Assembly (NCBI RefSeq): GCF_003864255.1 | Contig: NZ_QWEZ01000002.1 | Span: forward strand, 1,054,001-1,118,000 | Direction: 5' to 3' | Source: Aestuariirhabdus litorea | GTDB lineage: Bacteria; Pseudomonadota; Gammaproteobacteria; Pseudomonadales; Aestuariirhabdaceae | Length of the DNA stretch: 64,000 bases | Part shown: piece by piece, positions 38,678 through 47,466 of the stretch | Layout: the number at the start of each line of letters is the position of its first letter | Position numbering within the stretch: the stretch's first letter is position 1 | Translations under genes and position numbers: made by a program | The notes under the pieces: generated by a model | What the model saw: the letters and a program-made list of their open reading frames with translations, nothing else | What the model was told of the DNA's origin: nothing | Databases searched by the model: none

Positions 38678-39784
38678 ATGATCAAAACACTAAGCAAAAC
38701 TCTGTTAGGAGTGGCTGTTAGCGCGGCCGTTATGGGGGCCTCTGTCGCACAGGCGGAAATCAAGGTGGCTCTGGCGGGTCCTGTTACCGGACCCGTTGCC
38801 CAGTACGGTGACATGCAGTTCACCGGAGCCAAGATGGCGATCGAGATGATCAACAAGGCCGGCGGCGTGAACGGCGAGATGCTTGAAGCGGTTGTCTATG
38901 ATGACGCCTGCGACCCCAAGCAAGCGGTGGCGGTAGCCAACAAGATCGTCAATGACGGTGTCCAGTTTGTAGTGGGCCACCTCTGCTCCAGCTCCACCCA
39001 GCCGGCTTCCGATATCTACGAGGATGAAGGCATCCTGATGATCACCGCTGCCTCCACCAACCCCGATATCACCACCCGTGGTTACCAGCTGGTGTTCCGC
39101 ACCATCGGTCTGGACAGTGACCAGGGCCCGACTGCGGCCAAGTACATCGCCGGTCAGGTGAAGCCCTCCCGCGTTGCCGTTATCCATGACAAGCAGCAGT
39201 ACGGTGAAGGTATCGCAACCAGCGTCAAGAACGGCCTGGAGCAAGCGGGCGTTGCCGTTGTCGCCTTCGAGGGTGTGACTCCCGGTGACAAGGACTTCTC
39301 CGCCCTGATCGCCAAGCTGAAGAAAGAGAACGTCGATTTCGTCTACTACGGTGGTTACCACCCCGAGCTGGGCCTGATTCTGCGCCAGTCTGCCGAGAAG
39401 GGCCTGAACGCCAAGTTCATGGGGCCTGAGGGCGTGGGCAACAAGGACATCAGCGCCATCGCCGGTGCGGCCTCTGAAGGCCTGCTGGTGACCCTGCCCA
39501 AGAAGTACGACCTGGATCCGGCCAACAAGCCGATCGTGGATGCGATCAACGCCAAGGGTGAAGATCCCACCGGTCCCTTCGTATGGACGGCCTATGCTGC
39601 GGTTCAGGCAATGGTCCAGGGTATGGGCAGCGCCTCTGATGCTACTGGCGTAGCCGACTACCTGCGTAGCAACAAGGTTGATACGGTAATGGGTCCCCTG
39701 GAGTGGGACACCAAGGGTGATTTGAAAGGATTCGACTTTGGTGTCTTCGAGTGGCATGCCGATGGCACTTCCAGCTCGCTCTAA
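38678..39784 (+). CDS. livJ: Branched-chain amino acid ABC transporter, substrate-binding protein
   Basis: A 368-residue periplasmic receptor of the Leu/Ile/Val-binding family (LivJ/BraC). The signal peptide ends AQA before [12 protein letters not shown]. The ligand pocket motifs [18 protein letters not shown] and [19 protein letters not shown] match LivJ, and the protein ends with the usual [13 protein letters not shown]-like tail. First gene of livJHMGF; a terminator-like hairpin between it and livH would let the receptor be made in excess. Confidence 0.95.
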   Translation: MIKTLSKTLLGVAVSAAVMGASVAQAEIKVALAGPVTGPVAQYGDMQFTGAKMAIEMINKAGGVNGEMLEAVVYDDACDPKQAVAVANKIVNDGVQFVVGHLCSSSTQPASDIYEDEGILMITAASTNPDITTRGYQLVFRTIGLDSDQGPTAAKYIAGQVKPSRVAVIHDKQQYGEGIATSVKNGLEQAGVAVVAFEGVTPGDKDFSALIAKLKKENVDFVYYGGYHPELGLILRQSAEKGLNAKFMGPEGVGNKDISAIAGAASEGLLVTLPKKYDLDPANKPIVDAINAKGEDPTGPFVWTAYAAVQAMVQGMGSASDATGVADYLRSNKVDTVMGPLEWDTKGDLKGFDFGVFEWHADGTSSSL

Positions 39785-39800
39785 GCCTTAGCAAGTAAGG

Positions 39801-39835
39801 AAAGCGCCCTTTACCAACCGGTGGGGCGCTTTTTT
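39801..39835 (+). terminator. Intra-operon terminator between livJ and livH
   Basis: AGCGCCC (39803-39809) and GGGCGCT (39824-39830) flank a 14-base loop with an inner ACC/GGT pair, then T6. Partial read-through would give more receptor than membrane subunits, as is normal in binding-protein operons. Confidence 0.8.
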
Positions 39836-39852
39836 GATATTCGAGAGTATAT

Positions 39853-40779
39853 ATGTCTGAGTCCTTTCTCTATTTTGTGCAGCAGCTGCTTAATGGCCTC
39901 ACCATTGGCAGTACCTATGCACTGATCGCCATCGGCTACACCATGGTCTATGGCATCATCGGTATGATCAACTTCGCCCACGGCGAGGTGTATATGATCG
40001 GCAGTTACGTCGCTTTCATTGTCTTGGCTGCCCTGGCCATGTTGGGTATCGAAAGCCTGCCCCTGTTGCTCTGTGCTGCGTTCCTGATCAGCATGATCGT
40101 GACCAGTAGCTATGGCTACAGTATCGAGCGTATCGCCTACCGTCCCCTGCGCGGCGGTAATCGCTTGATCCCCCTGATTTCGGCCATCGGTATGTCGATC
40201 TTCCTGCAGAACCTGGTGCGTATGGCGCAGGGCTCCCGCGATGTGGCCATGCCCAGCCTGATCACCGGCGGCTGGGAGATTGGTTCTGCGGAGGGCTTCC
40301 AGGCCACCCTCTCCTATATGCAGGTGGTTATTTTTGCCGTTACCTTCGTCAGTATGACGGCCCTCACCCTGTTTATCTCCCGCTCCCGCATGGGGCGTGC
40401 CTGTCGGGCCTGTGCCGAAGATCTCGGCATGGCCAACCTGCTGGGTATCGACACCAACCGCATCATCGCCCTCACCTTCGTGATCGGCGCCGCGCTGGCC
40501 GCTGTCGCCGGTGTATTGCTGGGCACCTACTACGGCGTGATTAACCCCTATCTGGGCTTCATGGCGGGGCTGAAGGCCTTTACCGCCGCGGTACTCGGTG
40601 GCATCGGCAGCATCCCGGGTGCGGTGCTGGGTGGGCTCCTGCTGGGTCTCTCTGAGGCCTTTACTGCGGGCTATTTCAGCACCGAGTACAAGGATGTGGT
40701 CTCCTTCCTGTTGCTGGTCTTTGTGCTGTTGTTCCTCCCCTCGGGCATTCTCGGTAAGCCGGAGGTAGAAAAGGTATGA
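39853..40779 (+). CDS. livH: Branched-chain amino acid ABC transporter permease LivH
   Basis: A 308-residue inner-membrane permease with about eight TM segments. Hallmarks are [36 protein letters not shown] at the start and the cytoplasmic coupling loop [20 protein letters not shown] near residue 180. It pairs with LivM. Its stop overlaps the livM start (ATGA). Confidence 0.96.
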   Translation: MSESFLYFVQQLLNGLTIGSTYALIAIGYTMVYGIIGMINFAHGEVYMIGSYVAFIVLAALAMLGIESLPLLLCAAFLISMIVTSSYGYSIERIAYRPLRGGNRLIPLISAIGMSIFLQNLVRMAQGSRDVAMPSLITGGWEIGSAEGFQATLSYMQVVIFAVTFVSMTALTLFISRSRMGRACRACAEDLGMANLLGIDTNRIIALTFVIGAALAAVAGVLLGTYYGVINPYLGFMAGLKAFTAAVLGGIGSIPGAVLGGLLLGLSEAFTAGYFSTEYKDVVSFLLLVFVLLFLPSGILGKPEVEKV

Positions 40780-42044
40780 TCCAGAAACATAACCTCTTTA
40801 ATGCCGTTGTCGCGACGGTTGTCCTGCTGATCCTCTCCGGCTTCCTGATGGGGCTGAACCTGGTCAACGAAGGCACCGGCCTGGTGGTCAAGGTTGCTAA
40901 CCCTGACACCCTGTGGGCGGTGGTCAGCGCGGCCATCATCGTGTTCCTGTTCCAGCTGTTCCGCCAGCCCATCATGGCGGGTGCCAAGGTCGCCACCGGC
41001 TCTCTGCCGAGCCTGCCCGCGATGCCGGACCTGCGTTCCAACCCCAAGCTGAAGAACCTGCTGATGGCCTTTGGCCTGGCAGCGCTGATGATCTGGCCCT
41101 TCTACGCCAGCCGGGGCTCCATCGACCTGGCCACCCTGACCCTCATCTACGTGATGCTGGGGCTGGGGTTGAATATCGTTGTGGGGCTGGCAGGGCTGCT
41201 CGACCTGGGCTATGTCGGCTTCTACGCGGTCGGTGCCTACACCTACGCACTGCTCTCCACCTATTTCGGCCTCTCCTTTTGGGTTTGCCTGCCGATCGCG
41301 GGGCTGATGGCCGCCTTTTTCGGCTTTATTCTCGGCTTCCCGGTGCTGCGTTTGCGGGGTGACTATCTGGCGATCGTGACATTGGGCTTCGGCGAGATCA
41401 TCCGTATCCTGCTCAACAACATGACCGACCTGACCGGTGGCCCTAACGGCATCAGCCAGATTCCCAAACCCACCCTGTTCGGGCTCGAGTTCAACCGCAC
41501 CCTCAAAGATGGCGGTAGCGGTCTCTTTCATGACTTCTTCGGGCTCAGCTACAACGGCAGCTACAAGGTAATCTTCCTCTACCTGCTGGCGGTGGTGTTG
41601 GTATTGATCACCCTGTTTGTGATCAACCGCCTGTTGCGGATGCCGATCGGTCGTGCCTGGGAGGCGCTGCGCGAAGATGAGATCGCCTGTCGTTCGCTGG
41701 GGCTTAACCCCACCGTGATCAAGCTGACCGCCTTTACCATTGGTGCGGCCTTTGCCGGGTTTGCAGGCTCCTTCTTTGCCGCACGCCAGGGCTTTATCAG
41801 CCCCGAGTCCTTTATCTTTATCGAGTCAGCGATCATTCTCGCCATCGTTGTACTGGGTGGAATGGGCTCCCAGATGGGGGTGATTCTGGCGGCGATTGTA
41901 ATGACCGTGTTGCCCGAGCTGGCGCGCGAGTTCCAGGAGTACCGGATGCTGATGTTCGGTCTCATGATGGTGTTTATGATGGTGTGGCGTCCCCAGGGGC
42001 TGCTGCCGATGAAACGACCCCACTTGGAGCTGCGTAGCCGATGA
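40776..42044 (+). CDS. livM: Branched-chain amino acid ABC transporter permease LivM
   Basis: A 422-residue inner-membrane permease. The N-terminal ~100 residues are the extension seen in gamma-proteobacterial LivM. The core has [32 protein letters not shown] and the coupling loop [20 protein letters not shown]. It overlaps livH and livG by 4 bp each, implying coupled translation and fixed stoichiometry. Confidence 0.96.
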   Translation: MIQKHNLFNAVVATVVLLILSGFLMGLNLVNEGTGLVVKVANPDTLWAVVSAAIIVFLFQLFRQPIMAGAKVATGSLPSLPAMPDLRSNPKLKNLLMAFGLAALMIWPFYASRGSIDLATLTLIYVMLGLGLNIVVGLAGLLDLGYVGFYAVGAYTYALLSTYFGLSFWVCLPIAGLMAAFFGFILGFPVLRLRGDYLAIVTLGFGEIIRILLNNMTDLTGGPNGISQIPKPTLFGLEFNRTLKDGGSGLFHDFFGLSYNGSYKVIFLYLLAVVLVLITLFVINRLLRMPIGRAWEALREDEIACRSLGLNPTVIKLTAFTIGAAFAGFAGSFFAARQGFISPESFIFIESAIILAIVVLGGMGSQMGVILAAIVMTVLPELAREFQEYRMLMFGLMMVFMMVWRPQGLLPMKRPHLELRSR

Positions 42045-42808
42045 GTAATGTATTGTTGAAAGCCACCGGCCTGAGTATGCGCTTCGGTGGCCTGCTGGCG
42101 GTTGATGGTGTTGGCTTGACCGTCAATGAACGTGAGATAGTGTCGGTGATTGGCCCCAACGGGGCTGGTAAGACCACCGTTTTCAACTGCCTGACCGGGT
42201 TTTACAAGCCAACCGCTGGAGAGATCCTCTACAAGGGCAACCCGATTCAGGGATTGCCTGGCCACAAGATCTCCCAGCTGGGGGTGATTCGAACCTTCCA
42301 GCATGTACGCCTGTTCAAGGAGATGACGGTGATCGAAAACCTGCTGGTCGCCCAGCATCGTCACCTGAAAACGGGGTTGCTCGCCGGACTCTTCAAGACC
42401 CCGGCTTTCCGGCGTTCCGAATCGGAAGCGATGGATCGTGCGGCCCATTGGCTGGATCGGGTCAAACTCACCGAGTTTGCTAACCGTGAAGCGGGTAACC
42501 TGGCGTACGGACAGCAGCGTCGGCTGGAGATTGCTCGTTGCATGGTGGCCTCTCCTGATTTGCTCATGCTGGATGAGCCGGCCGCTGGCCTCAACCCCAA
42601 TGAAACCAAGGAACTGGATGAGCTGATCGTTAGCCTGCGTGATGACGATGGCATCTCCATTTTGCTGATTGAACACGATATGAAGCTGGTGATGGGTATC
42701 TCCGACAATATCGTGGTGGTCAACCAGGGACGCCCCCTGGCGACTGGCACTCCGCAGGAGATCCTGCAGAATCCTGATGTGATCAAAGCGTACCTGGGCG
42801 AGGAGTAA
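42041..42808 (+). CDS. livG: Branched-chain amino acid ABC transporter ATPase LivG
   Basis: A 255-residue ABC ATPase. Walker A is GPNGAGKTT (near residue 38), the Q-loop lies in RTFQHVRLF, the signature appears as [13 protein letters not shown] (YGQQ in place of SGGQ, normal for LivG), and Walker B is [12 protein letters not shown]. It acts as a heterodimer with LivF on the cytoplasmic face. Confidence 0.97.
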   Translation: MSNVLLKATGLSMRFGGLLAVDGVGLTVNEREIVSVIGPNGAGKTTVFNCLTGFYKPTAGEILYKGNPIQGLPGHKISQLGVIRTFQHVRLFKEMTVIENLLVAQHRHLKTGLLAGLFKTPAFRRSESEAMDRAAHWLDRVKLTEFANREAGNLAYGQQRRLEIARCMVASPDLLMLDEPAAGLNPNETKELDELIVSLRDDDGISILLIEHDMKLVMGISDNIVVVNQGRPLATGTPQEILQNPDVIKAYLGEE

Positions 42809-42812
42809 GCTG

Positions 42813-43514
42813 ATGTTGACGCTAAAGAATGTATCGACCCATTACGGCAAGATTCAGGCGCTGCACGATGTCTCGGTTCAGGTTAATGAAGGTGAGATCG
42901 TTTCTCTTATCGGTGCAAACGGCGCTGGCAAGAGCACGCTTTTGATGACGGTATGCGGTGATCCGCGCCTTAGCTCTGGTTCTGTGGAGTTTATGGGGCA
43001 GGATATTTCGCAGAAAAAAACCTCCGATATTATGCGCAGCGGGATTGCTGTTGTGCCCGAAGGGCGTCGGGTGTTTTCCCGCCTGACGGTGGAAGAGAAC
43101 CTGCACATGGGAGGTTTTTTTACCGACAAGGGTGAGTTCGACAGCACACTAGAGCATGTCTATCAGCTCTTTCCCCGCCTCAAGGAGCGCCAGAACCAGC
43201 GTAGCGGCACCATGTCCGGTGGTGAGCAGCAGATGCTGGCGATAGGCCGCGCCATGATGAGCCGTCCCAAACTACTGTTTCTCGATGAGCCCTCCCTCGG
43301 GCTGGCGCCGCTGATTATTCAGCAGATTTTCGACATCATCGAGCAGCTGCGCAGCGAGGGAATGACCATCTTCCTGGTGGAGCAGAACGCGAACCAGGCC
43401 CTGCGCCTGGCCGATCGGGGCTACGTGCTGGAGAACGGTCGTATCGTGCTGGAAGACAGTGGCGATGCCCTGTTGACTAACGAGGAGGTTCGTAAGGCCT
43501 ATCTGGGGGGCTGA
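42813..43514 (+). CDS. livF: Branched-chain amino acid ABC transporter ATPase LivF
   Basis: A 233-residue ABC ATPase with Walker A GANGAGKST, signature MSGGEQQMLAIGRA and Walker B LLFLDEPSLGLAPLI. The C-terminal VLENGRIVLEDSG and RKAYLGG end are typical. It lies 4 bp after livG and completes the transporter. Confidence 0.97.
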   Translation: MLTLKNVSTHYGKIQALHDVSVQVNEGEIVSLIGANGAGKSTLLMTVCGDPRLSSGSVEFMGQDISQKKTSDIMRSGIAVVPEGRRVFSRLTVEENLHMGGFFTDKGEFDSTLEHVYQLFPRLKERQNQRSGTMSGGEQQMLAIGRAMMSRPKLLFLDEPSLGLAPLIIQQIFDIIEQLRSEGMTIFLVEQNANQALRLADRGYVLENGRIVLEDSGDALLTNEEVRKAYLGG

Positions 43515-43527
43515 TCCGGCTCCCCTG

Positions 43528-43568
43528 TCAGTCCGCCTCCCCAAGGGGGCGGATGACCGGCCCTTTTT
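43528..43568 (+). terminator. Probable terminator after livF
   Basis: TCCGCCTCC (43532-43540) pairs with GGGGGCGGA (43545-43553) around a CCAA loop, with one G-U pair. Outer GTCA/TGAC bases extend the stem past a bulge. A T5 run follows 10 bases later, so efficiency is uncertain. Confidence 0.4.
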
Positions 43569-43652
43569 CCTCCCCCGGCCCTGTGCACGCGAGGCTTTGA
43601 CCCGCTGGACTTCTTACTGGTAGATGTTTCTATACTGCTCTAGGATCAATCC

Positions 43653-45596
43653 ATGACTCCCGGTAGCTTTTTCTCGACCCTTTCGCTGCGCACCCGCCTG
43701 TTGCTGATCATCAGCCTTGCGCTCGCTATCCTGCTGCCTCTCTCCTATATACTGGCCTACCAGCTTATCTTTCCCCGCTTTGTCGACCTGGAGACGCAGC
43801 GCCTGGATTCCGACCGCAGTGCGCTGGAAACAGCGCTGATGCTGCGGGTCAAGAGCGTCAGGTCGGTGGCCCGGGACTGGGCACAGTGGGATGACAGCTA
43901 TGAGTTCGTTGCCGGCAATAACAGTGAGTACGTCGCTGATAACCTGGACATTGAGTCGATCGTTAACCTGGATGTTAATCTGCTGGTTTTTTTCGACCTC
44001 AGCGGGCGAGTAGTGCGCAGTGTTAATGTCGACCTGGACCGCTTGACCCGGCGGCCGATACCGGCAGGCCTGACCCAGCTCCTGCTGCAGCCTGAGCGCA
44101 TTTTGGATCAAGCCCCCCCCCGCCCCCGCAGTGGCTTGCTGGCCGTTGACGGGCTTTTGGTGGCACTGGCGATCGAACCGATCACCGACTCCAACCGCGA
44201 GCAGGCGAGTAACGGGTGGTTGATGGCGGTGCGATACCTGGATGGCTCGCTGGAACAGGATACTGAGCACCTGGTGGGAACCTCGTTCGACCTGCGTTGG
44301 GCCACTCACCCGGCATTCAATGATGCTGATCGGGCGGTACTGGCAAGCCTGGCCGCAGGCGAGCAGACACTGAGCCTGGATGGAGAGCAGCAGGGTACGC
44401 TGGAGTATCGAGTAGACGATATCCTCGGCCAGCCGATTCTGGTACGGATCCAAAGTGCGCTCTCCATTATGGAGGAGGGGAGGGTGGCGCTGGCCCGCTA
44501 CCAGTGGATCTTGCTGCTGGTGCTTTCGGTGGTGATGCTGATGCTGACCTGGGCCATCAATTGGGGCGTACTGTCGCGCCTGCGTCGGTTGCAGGAGAGT
44601 GTCCATAATGTCGGGATAGACGCCGCTGCTGAAGTGGTGGAGTTGTCGGGACGAGATGAGCTGGCGCAGCTTTCCAGTGATATTGCATGGACCCTAGAGC
44701 GTTTGCGTACCGGAAAAGAGCGCCAGAAACTGCTGATGGACCAGCTGCTTGATGGCTTTATCGAGTTTGACCTGCTTGGCTATGTGAGGGTGGCTAACCT
44801 TTCGATGGCGCGTATGCTGGGGGTAGAGCGTAACGATCTTCTTAATAGCCATTACAACCGCCTGGTTCCGCCCGAAGCGGCGGCGTCGATCGGTGAATTT
44901 TTACAGTGGGTGACCCAAGAGCCGGCCACCACCAGCCGGGAGGTTCTGGAGGTCACTCGCCCGAGTGGTGAATCTCTGTTTGTGGAGGTCAGTGCCTCGG
45001 CGATCCTCTCAATCAAAGGGGAGGTCAAGGGGGTTCGCAGCCTGGTGCGGGATGTCACCCACCGTCAGCAGGAGCACCTCGAGCTCTCCCACCGGGCTTA
45101 TCACGACCCCCTGACCGGGCTCTATAACCGGGCAGCGCTAACCAACGAAATTGATGAGCTGCTGCGCCAGCGTCACTACCGGAAACTCACCATGGGGGTG
45201 CTCTATCTCGATATCGACCATTTCAAGCGGGTCAACGATACGCTGGGGCACCAGTGTGGCGACCTGTTGCTGAAGCAGATTGCCAGCCGCCTGCGGGACT
45301 GTTTGCGAGAGAGCGATATTGTGGCCCGCATTGGAGGGGACGAGTTCGTGGTGCTGTTGCAGCACGGAGACAGTCAACACTTCGAAGTGGTCGCCGACAA
45401 GTTGATCCGCTCCATCCGTGAGCCTTTTATGGTACAGGGACATCGAATCGATTATCTCGGGGTCAGCGTGGGGATCAGCCTGTGCCCCCAACACAGCGAG
45501 CTGCCCGATGAGCTGATCCACCTGGCTGATCGAGCCATGTACATGGCCAAACAGCGTGGTTCCAGCTACGCCTTCTATCGTCATAGCCTGGGCTAG
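43653..45596 (+). CDS. Diguanylate cyclase with CHASE4-like sensor and PAS domain
   Basis: A 647-residue inner-membrane c-di-GMP synthase. TM1 is at about 16-38. A CHASE4-like periplasmic domain (ARDWAQWDDSYEFVAG pattern) runs to about 285, then TM2, a HAMP-like linker, a PAS domain near 365-480, and a GGDEF domain. The active site GGDEF is at 561-565, and the product-inhibition I-site RESD at 552-555 is intact with the standard 5-residue spacing. No EAL domain is present. The sensed signal is unknown. It is a single gene, 138 bp after livF. Confidence 0.92.
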   Translation: MTPGSFFSTLSLRTRLLLIISLALAILLPLSYILAYQLIFPRFVDLETQRLDSDRSALETALMLRVKSVRSVARDWAQWDDSYEFVAGNNSEYVADNLDIESIVNLDVNLLVFFDLSGRVVRSVNVDLDRLTRRPIPAGLTQLLLQPERILDQAPPRPRSGLLAVDGLLVALAIEPITDSNREQASNGWLMAVRYLDGSLEQDTEHLVGTSFDLRWATHPAFNDADRAVLASLAAGEQTLSLDGEQQGTLEYRVDDILGQPILVRIQSALSIMEEGRVALARYQWILLLVLSVVMLMLTWAINWGVLSRLRRLQESVHNVGIDAAAEVVELSGRDELAQLSSDIAWTLERLRTGKERQKLLMDQLLDGFIEFDLLGYVRVANLSMARMLGVERNDLLNSHYNRLVPPEAAASIGEFLQWVTQEPATTSREVLEVTRPSGESLFVEVSASAILSIKGEVKGVRSLVRDVTHRQQEHLELSHRAYHDPLTGLYNRAALTNEIDELLRQRHYRKLTMGVLYLDIDHFKRVNDTLGHQCGDLLLKQIASRLRDCLRESDIVARIGGDEFVVLLQHGDSQHFEVVADKLIRSIREPFMVQGHRIDYLGVSVGISLCPQHSELPDELIHLADRAMYMAKQRGSSYAFYRHSLG

Positions 45597-45695
45597 CGGC
45601 AAAGGGAGCGCTGGTGCGTGGGGCAGGCACCCTTGCAGATAAAAGCGTATTTGGTTTTCATCTTACCCGTCATCAGTTTACAGGAGTCCGTCAAA

Positions 45696-46415
45696 ATGAG
45701 CCCAGCGTTACAAGCCGCCTTCTACGATAATCCCATGGCGAAAAGCCTTGAGTCCCGCGTCCTGGCTGTGGAAGGAGACCGGGTGATGCTTGAACGCACC
45801 CTGTTTTATCCGGAAGGGGGCGGCCAGCCCGGTGACCAGGGTAGCTGGCTTACGGCCACGGGCACCTCGCTTAAGGTGACTGATACTCGCAAGGGAGAAC
45901 TGCCGGGGGAGATCTGGCACCAGCTTGAAACCGATGCCCACGGGCTGGCGGTGGGAGACCTGCTGCAGCAGACGCTGGACTGGGAGCGGCGCTATCGCCT
46001 GATGCGGATGCACAGCGCGTTGCACCTGCTCTGTTCGTTGGTTCCACGGGGGGTAACCGGCGGCTCGGTGGGGCTCGAGCGCAGCCGCCTGGACTTTGAC
46101 CTGGGGGATGCCGCAGTGGATAAACTGGAGCTGACCGAACGTCTTAATCGACTGGTCGAGGCGGGGCTGGAGGTTACCAGCGAATGGATTAGCGACACCG
46201 AGCTCGATGCCAATCCGGAGCTGGTGCGGACCATGTCGGTGCAACCGCCGCGGGGATCTGGAAGCGTCCGCATGGTGCGCATGGGCGGAGTGGATTACCA
46301 GCCCTGTGGCGGAACCCACGTACTCAACACGTCAGAGATCGGAGCGGTCACCATCAGCAAGATCGAAAATAAGGGTAAGCTCAACCGCCGCATACACCTG
46401 CAACTCAACGACTGA
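45696..46415 (+). CDS. AlaX-type alanyl-tRNA editing protein
   Basis: A 239-residue free-standing editing domain that deacylates Ser-tRNA(Ala) or Gly-tRNA(Ala). Zinc ligands are visible: HSALH (HxxxH) near residue 105 and CGGTHV near residue 206. The N-terminal glycine-rich FYPEGGGQPGDQG also matches the AlaRS editing fold. Start at 45696 is supported by CAGGAG 9 bases upstream; the longer frame adds 26 residues without a match. It is convergent with a LysR gene 4 bp away, with no terminator between. Confidence 0.93.
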   Translation: MSPALQAAFYDNPMAKSLESRVLAVEGDRVMLERTLFYPEGGGQPGDQGSWLTATGTSLKVTDTRKGELPGEIWHQLETDAHGLAVGDLLQQTLDWERRYRLMRMHSALHLLCSLVPRGVTGGSVGLERSRLDFDLGDAAVDKLELTERLNRLVEAGLEVTSEWISDTELDANPELVRTMSVQPPRGSGSVRMVRMGGVDYQPCGGTHVLNTSEIGAVTISKIENKGKLNRRIHLQLND

Positions 46416-46419
46416 AGAC

Positions 46420-47343
46420 TCAGGCCTCAGCCGTCTCCAGCTGCCCGGCTACTTGTTGCAGGGTGGTGCGCAGCCACTGCTGTGCCGGGTGATGTTCCAT
46501 GCGCGCGGTCCACACCAGGTGCACGCGCACCGGGTCGGCGATAAAGGGCAGCGGCAGGACCTGTAACCCGAAGCTCTCCTGATACTGCCTGGCCATGGCC
46601 ACGGAGGTGACGCCGATGGCGTTGCTGCGCCCTACGGTCGCCAGCATGCCAATCAGGGAACCGTGTTCGCAGTAGATGCGGCGGGGTCTTAACCGTTCGC
46701 GGATAAGCAGGTCGGCCAGGGTGATGTTCTGGCGCCTGAGGTTAAAGATCACATGCTCCTCCCGGTAGTACCCCTCGCGGTCCAGTGTGCCCTCTATGCG
46801 CGGGTGGCCACGCCGGGCGATACAGCAGATCGGTTGCTGTTGCAGGGCAAGGCTGCGCAACGAGGCCTGCTGGGGCTCGATGAAGTCGATCAGCAGGTCC
46901 ACCTTGCCGCCAATCAGGTGGTCGTAGATCAGTGACTCCTGACTGGGCATGTCGCGGAAGACGATGCGGGAGGCTGCCCCCTTGAGCCGCTGGTCCAGCA
47001 GTGGCTGCAGCTGGTGAATCGCCGGCTCCATGGCATAGACCTGAAAGGTGCGTGCACTCTGGAGGGGGTCAAAGCGCTCAAAGCTGTGCAACGCACTCTC
47101 GATCTGCAACAACGGTGACTCCAGCTGCTCATGCAGCTGATGGGCGGCGCTGGTGGGTTGGATGCCGCGCCCGGAACGCACAAACAGCTCCTCACCGATC
47201 GCCTGCCTGAGGCGGGCAATGGCGTTGCTGACCGACGACTGGGTCAGGTCGAGCTCGGCGGCGGCCTGGGTAAAGGAGCCGGTGCGGTAGACCACGCTGA
47301 AACAGCGCAGCAGGTTGAGGTCGAAGTGGCGCTGCTGAGGCAT
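46420..47343 (-). CDS. LysR family regulator divergent from an alkyl sulfatase
   Basis: A 307-residue LysR-type regulator; helix-turn-helix at about residues 10-65 (GSFTQAAAELDLTQSSVSNAIARLR). The FDLNLLRCF start and the effector domain resemble the NodD/LeuO/YbdO-like branch. It is divergent from the alkyl sulfatase gene with 123 bp between. The gap holds a nested AT-rich palindrome starting 4 bases from this start codon, so control of the sulfatase and of itself is likely. Confidence 0.9.
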   Translation of the reverse strand: MPQQRHFDLNLLRCFSVVYRTGSFTQAAAELDLTQSSVSNAIARLRQAIGEELFVRSGRGIQPTSAAHQLHEQLESPLLQIESALHSFERFDPLQSARTFQVYAMEPAIHQLQPLLDQRLKGAASRIVFRDMPSQESLIYDHLIGGKVDLLIDFIEPQQASLRSLALQQQPICCIARRGHPRIEGTLDREGYYREEHVIFNLRRQNITLADLLIRERLRPRRIYCEHGSLIGMLATVGRSNAIGVTSVAMARQYQESFGLQVLPLPFIADPVRVHLVWTARMEHHPAQQWLRTTLQQVAGQLETAEA

Positions 47344-47347
47344 AATC

Positions 47348-47377
47348 TATTTATATTATGAATAATTAAAATAAATA
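47348..47377. promoter_or_regulatory. Nested AT-rich palindrome between LysR and alkyl sulfatase genes
   Basis: Outer arms TATTTAT (47348-47354) and ATAAATA (47371-47377) enclose a second inverted repeat, ATTAT-GA-ATAAT (47355-47366). Such T/A-rich dyads match the general T-N11-A style of LysR sites. It is the most AT-rich short stretch in this part of the window. Confidence 0.55.
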
Positions 47378-47466
47378 TAGCCTAGGTTATCTTTGGGTGA
47401 CAGCCCCTTACCCTGCGGTGAGATCCATAACAACATCACCCACCAGAATGGGTGCAGGAGACCACC

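Noticed and set aside
41579-42676. A 365-codon frame opposite livM and livG
   Set aside because: It spans two conserved transporter genes; composition is that of an antisense shadow.
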